From positions 1 through 24,389 of the forward strand of contig JASAOO010003137.1 of assembly GCA_030849075.1 (NCBI GenBank): DNA of 24,389 nt, read 5' to 3'. Below, piece by piece: positions 17,588-24,389 of this stretch. A program made the position numbers and the translations under genes. Position 1 is the first letter of the stretch. Each line of letters begins with the position of its first letter. This stretch comes from Zelonia costaricensis. Taxonomy: Eukaryota; Euglenozoa; Kinetoplastea; Trypanosomatida; Trypanosomatidae. Below the pieces are notes generated by a model, which saw only the letters and a list, made by a program, of their open reading frames with translations, was not told the DNA's origin and ran no database searches.

Positions 17588-19990
17588 TCAGCGGCGCTGC
17601 TGCTGCTGCTGCTGCTGTTGTTGTTGGAAGAGGAACTGGGCGTTGGTGCCAAAGGGGTTGAACTGCGGCTGCGGGGCCGGCGGGGCCTGTTGCATGGGCG
17701 GCTGGGCCATAGGCGGGGCTTGCATGAAAACGGTTCCATCCGGGCGGCGGTACATGACCGGCTGACCGGGCATGTAGAGGCGCTGCAGCTGGGCCGGGTC
17801 GACGAAGAACTGCCCAGGCGCGTTCATGCGCATCGGCACCTGCGTCGGGCTCGGCAGCATCGGCCCCGGCTGCGGCATCTTGGCGGCGACCGCCTGCTGC
17901 GGCGGGGTGTTGTGCATCGGGCTGATCGTGCCGTTAGGCTGCGGCTGCGACTGAGGCGGAAGCGGAACGGCAGTCGGGCCCTGCGGCGGACGCTGCATCG
18001 CCATCCACGGCGGAAGCTGCTGCTGCTGCTGCTGGGGCTGGGGCTGAGGCTGCGGTGGAAGCGGTGCGGCGGCCTGCAGCTGCTGGGGCTGAGGCTGCGG
18101 CGGCTGGGGCCCGAGGAGCTGCGACCACTGCGGCGGCATCGGCGGCTGCGGCTGGGGAAGCATCCCCTGCTGCGGCATCGACTGCGACGGCGAGGGTGGC
18201 ATCTGAGGCGGTGACGGGGGCATCTGCAGCATCTGCGCCGGCGCCGGTGGGCCCTGGGGGGAGGGCTGCGGCTGCTTTGGCGGCTGGTTGAACCACGCGG
18301 GCTGCTGCGGCGGCTGCTGCGGCGGTGTGTTGACCTGCGACGGCGTCTTCACCTGCGGCGGTGACAAAGGCACAGCAGGGGCCGACCCCTCTCCACCCTG
18401 GCGGGCCCGCTGCTTGAGCATGTTCTCCAGCTCCGCGGCGGCGATGGGGGTCGCCTTCGTCGCCGCCATCGGAGGCGCCGGACCCGTGGAGACGACGGCG
18501 GCGCCCTTCTTCAGCAGCTGCTCGAGGTCTGCGGCGGTCCACGCGCGCGAGGTGATCGCCTCCGGCCCGGCCTTGGCCGGCGCAGCGGCGGGGCGCTGTG
18601 GGGCGGCGGCAGCGGCGGGACCCGTCTTGAGGCCCATCGCGGCGGCCACGTTTGTGCCGAGGCTGCCGTTTACGGCGCCGTGCGCAGCGGCGTTTTGTGG
18701 GGCGGGGGCGGCGACCGGCGGGGCGGCGCCAGGGCCCTTGCCCGGCGGGGCCTGGGGCTGCGACGCCTTGGGCTGCGCCGGCGGCGACGTCGTCGTCGGG
18801 GTGGACTGCGGCTGCAGAGACTGCTTGAGGGCGCTTGCCATCGATGGGGCAGTGCTCCAGAGGTTGGGATCGTTCTTCGTGGAGGACCACGGCCCGGCCG
18901 CGTAGCCAGGCGTGCCGCTGTTCGCGGGGGTGGCGAAGAGGCTGGGCTGCGAGGCCGACGTTGGGGCGGGCGAGGCGGTGTTCGACGTGGCCGTGGACGG
19001 GGCAAAGGAGTGCAGGCCCGCCGTGAAAGCCGGCGCCGGTGGCGCCATCGCCGCCGCAGTGGAGGCCGCCTTGGCACCGGCGCTGGCCGACGTGGCCGAA
19101 TGCGGCGGCTCGGCGCTGGGCGGCGCCATCGGGCCCTGCGCGGAGAAGAAGCGGGACCGCACAACGGTGCGGGGCGACTCCTCGACCATCGAGATGCCCG
19201 CGAGCAGCCGCTCAATCTCGTCGGTTTCCTTCTTCTCCGCCTCGGCGGCCTCGAGGTTGGCGCTGCTGCCCTCCTGCTTGAACTTCTCCAGCGCCTGCTT
19301 GAGGTGCTCGCCCTTGCGCTCCTCCCTCTCCATCGTCTCGGCCACACGCTTCTTGTGCAGCGCCGCCTGCCGCAGCTCGTACTCGATGCCCTCTTCGAAT
19401 GTCTCCTGGTTGCGGTTGCCGCGACCGAAGCGGCCCTCTGGCGGAGCGAAGCGATCGTAGCCGGGCTGTTGCTGCTGGTGCTGGTGCTGCTGCTGGTGCT
19501 GCTGCTGACGGCGCCCATTCTCCTCGCGGCCGCCGCCGTTGTTGTTGCTGCTGTGGTTGTGGCTGTTGCTATTGTTGTTGTTGCCACCACCACGGCGGTT
19601 GTCCCCACCGCGACCACCCGCGCTGTAGGCGGGCGTGGCGTTCGAGGTGCCCGCGTGGCCGGCGCTGCCGCCGCCGTTCGCATTGTTGTTGTTGTTGCCG
19701 CCGTGGCCGCCCCTGCCTCCCGCGCCGTGGGGAAGAGGAGCCGCCGGAGGCGCCATGGTGCTCGTGCTGATGTTGTCTGTGAAAACACTGGCCGGGGCGT
19801 GGCCTGCGTTGCCGTTGGTGGTTGGCTTGGCGGCCGGCTCGGGCTCGCGGCGGCGCGGGGCCGGGGTGGGCTCGGCCACCTCAATCACGTCAAACTTCTT
19901 CACATCCACGAAGCCGAGATCCATCGCGCTGGCCAGCTCCAGGATGCGCAGCATCTCCTCCCGGGTGTACGTCGTGCGCTGAGGCGGCAT
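17588..19990 (-). CDS. 4E-IP1: eIF4E-interacting protein (Leishmania 4E-IP1-like)
   Basis: The protein has 800 residues, from the ATG at 19988-19990 to TGA at 17588-17590. Near the N-terminus, Y8-T-R-E-E-M13-L14 matches the YxxxxL-phi eIF4E-binding motif except for Met in place of the usual Leu. This motif, a length matching the roughly 83-kDa Leishmania 4E-IP1, and the PKA neighbourhood are the basis of the name. Established work describes 4E-IP1 as a binder of the cap-binding protein LeishIF4E-1. Most of the chain is low-complexity: Gly/Asn-rich with RGG-like steps (89-154), poly-Gln/His (161-176), a charged helical stretch (195-265), then Pro/Ala/Gln-rich to the end, with a terminal Q-run (789-798) and RR. 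Ordered-looking islands are 258-285, two related helices at 484-497 and 514-530, and 722-760. It probably acts in the cytoplasm as a translation regulator and may enter mRNP condensates; the latter is inference. Confidence 0.75.
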   Translation of the reverse strand: MPPQRTTYTREEMLRILELASAMDLGFVDVKKFDVIEVAEPTPAPRRREPEPAAKPTTNGNAGHAPASVFTDNISTSTMAPPAAPLPHGAGGRGGHGGNNNNNANGGGSAGHAGTSNATPAYSAGGRGGDNRRGGGNNNNSNSHNHSSNNNGGGREENGRRQQQHQQQHQHQQQQPGYDRFAPPEGRFGRGNRNQETFEEGIEYELRQAALHKKRVAETMEREERKGEHLKQALEKFKQEGSSANLEAAEAEKKETDEIERLLAGISMVEESPRTVVRSRFFSAQGPMAPPSAEPPHSATSASAGAKAASTAAAMAPPAPAFTAGLHSFAPSTATSNTASPAPTSASQPSLFATPANSGTPGYAAGPWSSTKNDPNLWSTAPSMASALKQSLQPQSTPTTTSPPAQPKASQPQAPPGKGPGAAPPVAAPAPQNAAAHGAVNGSLGTNVAAAMGLKTGPAAAAAPQRPAAAPAKAGPEAITSRAWTAADLEQLLKKGAAVVSTGPAPPMAATKATPIAAAELENMLKQRARQGGEGSAPAVPLSPPQVKTPSQVNTPPQQPPQQPAWFNQPPKQPQPSPQGPPAPAQMLQMPPSPPQMPPSPSQSMPQQGMLPQPQPPMPPQWSQLLGPQPPQPQPQQLQAAAPLPPQPQPQPQQQQQQLPPWMAMQRPPQGPTAVPLPPQSQPQPNGTISPMHNTPPQQAVAAKMPQPGPMLPSPTQVPMRMNAPGQFFVDPAQLQRLYMPGQPVMYRRPDGTVFMQAPPMAQPPMQQAPPAPQPQFNPFGTNAQFLFQQQQQQQQQQRR
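17591..17624 (+). repeat. CTG/TTG trinucleotide run encoding the C-terminal poly-Gln
   Basis: On the plus strand about seven CTG units followed by TTG units encode Gln 789-798 of the 4E-IP1-like protein. Such a run could vary in length between strains. Confidence 0.85.
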
Positions 19991-19998
19991 GGTTCCTG

Positions 19999-20101
19999 CT
20001 CACACGCGCAAGACAGGGGTAGGTAAAAATGGGGGAAAGGAAGCGCGACGTCAAAACACCAAAAAAAAGGAGGGAGAAAGAAGAGGGGAAGGGGATTAGT
20101 C
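19999..20101 (-). promoter_or_regulatory. Predicted SL trans-splice acceptor of 4E-IP1, with branch-like motif
   Basis: On the transcribed strand ACTAATC (20099-20093) is followed by a long pyrimidine tract (20092-20026). The first AG is at plus-strand CT 19999-20000. No AG occurs in the 98 bases between 20099 and 20001. The leader before the ATG would be only 8 nt (19998-19991), excluding the spliced leader itself. A second AG lies at 19996-19997. Confidence 0.6.
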
Positions 20102-20433
20102 TACAATACGCCAACAGGCGGAGGGGCAGCAGACCGGCGGAGGGGGGCAGGGGAACAGAATTGCGAGGAAGATGCTGCCTTGTGACAAGACAAGAAGACA
20201 AGGGTGGGGAGAGGAGACGAAGAAAAAGAGCGGAGAGAGGAGGGGGCGGGCAAGCGAAACGAGCCTTGAAAAGGGGGGAAAAAGGAGCGCACAGAATGTG
20301 CGGCGGGAGGGAATGGGGGAGAAGGGGGATGGGCGACGGCTACAAAATACACGACGCTCTTTGCGAGTGAGTTTCCTCTCACCGTGCTTCCTTTTTCACT
20401 TGCAGGTGGGGCTATGATGTGGTGGTCTCTTCG

Positions 20434-20468
<35 letters not shown>

Positions 20469-23400
20469 TGTCTGTCGCTTCGCCGTGGCGTGTCGTGTGC
20501 GCTTCTGCGGTCGACTGGGAAGGGGGAAAGTGCCGAGGAGCCGGGCGTGACCTTCTCGGACGGACTGCAACACAAGCAAACTGATGCGTCTCAGCTTTAC
20601 AAGAAGAAAGAGAACGCAGCCACAAGGCCGACACTTGCGTTCACGTCGTGTGTTTCACGGTCTGGTGCTTTTTTGTTGTTGTTGGTTTACTGTTGAGGTA
20701 GAACCGGCTTTCGTTTCTCTGCTCTTGGGGAAATAGTACGGTGAGTATGGGAGCGGTGAAAGCGTGGCGGCGACAAAAGGCAAAACGCGTTGGCGGGCAC
20801 TCGGTGCGAGCAGCGAGCCTTGAATCAAAGCAGCACACAGAGGCTAAAAAGAAAAGAGGAGAGAACCGAAAGGAAAGTGCACACGGCAGCGCAGACTGAA
20901 AGCCGACAAAGAAACGAAAAGGGTGAAGGTAGCAAGAACCACCAAACGCGCAGCGAAACGGCGAGGGGAAAGGCACAACAACACAGTCGCGTGTTACAGC
21001 ACGCACAGAGGAAGAGAAGAGCGGCGAACGCACTTAATGGTTGTCTTCCCTGACAACCAAAACACACACACGCACACTCGGTGTGACAGGGGGGAACACG
21101 CACAAACACGCAACAGCGAGCGAGAAAGGTGATGAGGATTGTCTTTTTTTTGTCTTCTTTGATGAAGCACACACAACAATAAAAAGAAAGAACGGGGGGA
21201 AGATGAGCACGCAAGAATCCGCACGAGGAGATGCAAAGGCAAAAAAAAAAGAGGTAGCGCACACGAAGGGCCAACGAGAAGGTTGAAACGCCACGCGGCG
21301 ACGCAAGTGCGTACGGGGTACTTGAGGGGAGCTCAAGAGGCAGGGGGTAGGAGTGAAGATGGGGGGGCCGACACAACGAGAAAAGACAGCTCGCGTGACG
21401 GGAAGACACACACACACACACGGCAGAAAGGAGTGGAAGTGGAGATGAGGGGAGGGAAAGACCACGCACACAACGGACCGAGGCGAGGAGGGTGGGGGAG
21501 GGTATGGGAGGGCGGAGAGGGAGGAGAAGCAATAACAGGTCGGCTGCAGCCAGCGACGTAAGACTGCTGTCAAAAAAAAAACACAAAAACGGAAATGAAA
21601 TAGAAACGGGAGGCCGGTCGAAGCGAAGACGACGGTGAAGTGAGCAGGACAGAGCAGGCGGTCCTCCACCAGAGTGGCGGCTGTGCTACGTCGAGACGGT
21701 GAAAAAATCAACAACAACTACGGAGGGGCACACTGGGAAAAACGAAACAGCACACACACACGCACACACAAAAAGGAGAAAGGTGAACTGTCCCTTGTGG
21801 GTTGGAGTGTATCAGAGCCCGGAAAACAAAAAAAAAATGCAGCACCTGAAAGCTGCTTGCTCTCCTTTGGTTACGGTGAGAGGGTAGGGAAGGGGGAGAG
21901 GGAAGTAAGAAATCCCTCTTGCGTGGCGGAGGGCAATGCTCGTGCGGACTCAGCACCGGTGTCTGAAAACTCTTTTTTTGTTTTGCTTCTTCTGTGTGTC
22001 TATCTCTTTCTTTATTGTGTTTTTCTTCTTCTTTGTTCCTTCGGTCTCGACTCGTGACTTGTGTGGTTCGAGAACTCGAAATGCACGTTGTCGCGTGTAC
22101 AAGCGTGAAAGAGACGGGCGCCTGCAATGCGACGGAATTTGCTGTGACCGAGAGCAGAAGAAGAACAGAAAAAGGAGCAGGAGCGCGACGAAAGAAGCCG
22201 CAGCTGCTGCGGTTGAAGGGCTTCCGTCACACTGCGACTCTCAGCGGCACACGCAAGCACACGCAAACACCGAAGGAGGAGACTTGCAGCGGAGTACGCA
22301 ACTTGTAGACGGTGAAGAAGGACGGGGAGGTGGAGACGTGAGAAAGGGTAGCGTGCGTCAAGAGCGAACGAGAACACAAGAGGAAGTGAGAGAACGAAAA
22401 GGCGAGAATGCAGTACACCGGATGCGGGAAGGCGATGCGTGACAACAAGATAGAAGAAGTGTGGTGAAGTGGGTGGGGGGGGGGGGGGTTCTTGCCGGAG
22501 AAGGGGGATGCGGGCAGAGAGCGAGATAGATCGAGTAGAGGGAAGAAACGGGATGTGATGGCAGGGGAAGTGTGGGGGGCACGGGAGAGGTGGGAAGGGG
22601 TTCACAGGTGCGCGTACACGCGGGGGAGGCACCTGATAAACAAGCGAACACCAAGAGGGAGGTGAAAAGCGATGAACAGACAACCACTCAAAACGGAAAG
22701 GGGAGAAACACTCGAAAGACGGAAAAGGCAAAGCGACAAAGCAAACTGTTGAGCTGCAGGCGGTCTACAAGGAGGGGGGGGCGGTAGCGAAAAGGAAAGG
22801 TGTAGACTTGTCTTCCTCTTTGGTTGCAGGGCAAGGGGGAGGGGGGGACACCTTCGAAAGGGGGAGGGGGCTAAAACAAAAAAAATGAAATGCAGGGCAA
22901 ACGATAGCGAAGAGAAGCGCGAGAAAAATGGAGAAGATAAAGTCAAGCACTCAAGTACACAGGGGGCGCGAAAGCGAAGCAAAAGGAAAAAGGGAGTGAA
23001 AGGAAAACACGCACGGAGGCAGGTGGTTCCTGTGGCGTGTAGAGGGAGGGGAGAGAGGAGGCAGAAAAGCCGCGAGGAGGAGGGCGAGAGAGAAGAGCGG
23101 CAGGGAGAAGAAAACAGCTAAGTAGCGGGCTAGGGTACGGGCAGGGTTCGAGATCACAGACGAGAAGTGGGGACTGCGATCGTGGCGACGTGTGAGGTTG
23201 CTTGTTTGAGGGAAGAGGGGGAGGGGGAGACGCTGAGAAGAGGACAACGCGACTAACAAAGAGGAAGAGTCACGCAGGCAGCCTACACAGAGGAGAAAGG
23301 AGGGGGGCGAGGACACACACGCACACGCGCGACACAAACAACGAAAAGAAAAGGAAGGCCACGTAAGACAGAAGACGGTCGCAGGCAGAAAAAGATGAAC

Positions 23401-24389
23401 AAGAGAGAAGGTTCGAATTCGAGAAAAAGGAAAAAGCGCGTCAGAGCGCTCGGCAGAGGAGCAAAGTGCGACGCAAGATGAAGATGATGGAGAGAGGAAA
23501 AGCGCTGGGAGGCCAAGAGAGCTCGAGGCAACGACACGGTGGGGGCACCAGAGCAATGCCCTTGCTTGTATGCACGAGCGAGCACCAAGAGACGGAGAAG
23601 GGGGGAGGCGGGAGAGCGAGATAGAGGAGGAGGGGAAAGAAAGGGAGTCCGCGCTCACGTTTGCGCTGCTCTTTACCGAGGTTTCCCACCGAGCTGCACA
23701 GAGTGGGCCTCTTTCTAAAGCACAACAGCAGAGGTCCGAGCAAAGCACGATGACGCAGACAGTAACGAGACAGGGAAGGGGGGGAGGCAGAAGGTGGGAA
23801 AAAAAACAAGCGGCAAACAGGAATCTAAAAAACGAGTGCAGACACGCGCAACACCACGGCCGAACGACGATCACCAATGGCAGCAGGAAAAAAGGGGGGA
23901 AGGAAGACAGGATGAAGGCAAAGGTACACGAGATAAGAAGAGAGAGACTCACAGGGGCGCGCGTCGCGAAGAGAATACCGAGAAGCTCGGGAAATCACCG
24001 ACAAGATAAAACAAACGCACACACAAGACAGAGCAATCAAGGGCACGGTGTAGGAAACGGCGAAAAAAAAAAAAAGAAATCACAAGTGCAGCTGGGGTGC
24101 GTCTTGATGCGACGTGGCCACGCTGAAGGAGATGTCGCCTGGGAAAAATGGAGCGAGAAGGCAGCGCGAGTGTCGAGCACGTTTCGTAGGCCTGAGGTGA
24201 TGCTCCTCGAAAACCAAAAAGAGAGAGAACGCTGTGCTTCTGAAGTGCTCGCTTGGCAGAGAGAGAGATGCCACAGCCTAGCTTCTGAAAGCTCACGCGT
24301 TTCGTCTGCGACGCACTCGCTAGAGTCGCTACGTATTTCACTCTTCGCTGTTTTGTGGGTGAGAATTTGTTTTGTTTTGTTTGTTGCGG
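20102..24389 (-). other. Intergenic spacer; probable 3' UTR of a gene outside the window
   Basis: No gene is supported in 4.3 kb. The plus strand is purine-rich throughout, with GT repeat 20435-20466, CA runs near 21063 and 21408-21422, a plus-strand pyrimidine tract at 21968-22060, and a G14 run at 22475-22488. I see no coding sequence at the right edge. The long minus-strand frame at 22951-23952 is Ser/Leu/Phe/Pro-rich and looks spurious. Confidence 0.6.
20435..20466 (+). repeat. GT microsatellite
   Basis: About 16 consecutive GT/TG units. Confidence 0.95.

Noticed and set aside
18680..20026. Plus-strand 448-codon frame over 4E-IP1
   Set aside because: It is an antisense shadow of the low-complexity Gln/Pro/Ala/Asn coding region.
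22951..23952. Minus-strand 333-codon frame
   Set aside because: It is hydrophobic and Ser-rich because of CT-rich DNA. It does not start at a credible ATG after an acceptor and has no domain.

Overview
The window looks like nuclear DNA of a trypanosomatid of the Leishmania type. Four intron-free, GC3-rich genes all lie on the minus strand, as in one directional polycistronic unit. They are separated by spacers of 2.4 to 6.2 kb that are full of CA/GT microsatellites and homopurine tracts on the plus strand (polypyrimidine on the transcribed strand). Upstream of each start codon, the transcribed strand carries a pyrimidine tract followed by the first AG after 84 to 153 AG-free bases, which is the expected layout of a spliced-leader (SL) trans-splice acceptor. 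In all four cases the first AUG after that AG is the start I call.

Read in the direction of transcription (right to left), the layout is as follows. From 24389 to about 20000 is a 4.4-kb non-coding stretch, probably mostly 3' UTR of a gene outside the window. At 19990-17588 is an 800-residue low-complexity protein with an N-terminal eIF4E-binding motif, called as the Leishmania 4E-interacting protein 4E-IP1. A 6.2-kb spacer follows, holding a 292-bp tandem duplication whose copies meet exactly at the only N in the window. At 11416-10346 is a mitochondrial carrier family (SLC25-type) protein. A 3.2-kb spacer follows. At 6911-2586 is a 1441-residue protein combining a TPR domain, coiled coils, a protein kinase domain and a complete HECT ubiquitin-ligase domain. 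A 2.0-kb spacer follows. At 220-1 is the N-terminus of a protein kinase A catalytic subunit, cut by the window edge.

From memory, 4E-IP1 and a PKA catalytic subunit lie three gene numbers apart on L. major chromosome 35, with two genes between, which matches this order; locus numbers should be checked. The genes do not form a pathway in the bacterial operon sense, since trypanosomatid neighbours are co-transcribed but regulated after transcription. Three of the four nevertheless concern signalling, translation control or protein fate.

The most striking item is the TPR-kinase-HECT fusion. Its TPR keeps the residues of the Hsp70/Hsp90 carboxylate clamp, its kinase domain keeps the catalytic Lys, Asp and DFG residues but has HGD in place of HRD and no glycine loop, and its HECT C-lobe keeps the active-site cysteine. 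It reads like a one-polypeptide chaperone-linked kinase and ubiquitin ligase, analogous in logic to CHIP but built from different catalytic modules.
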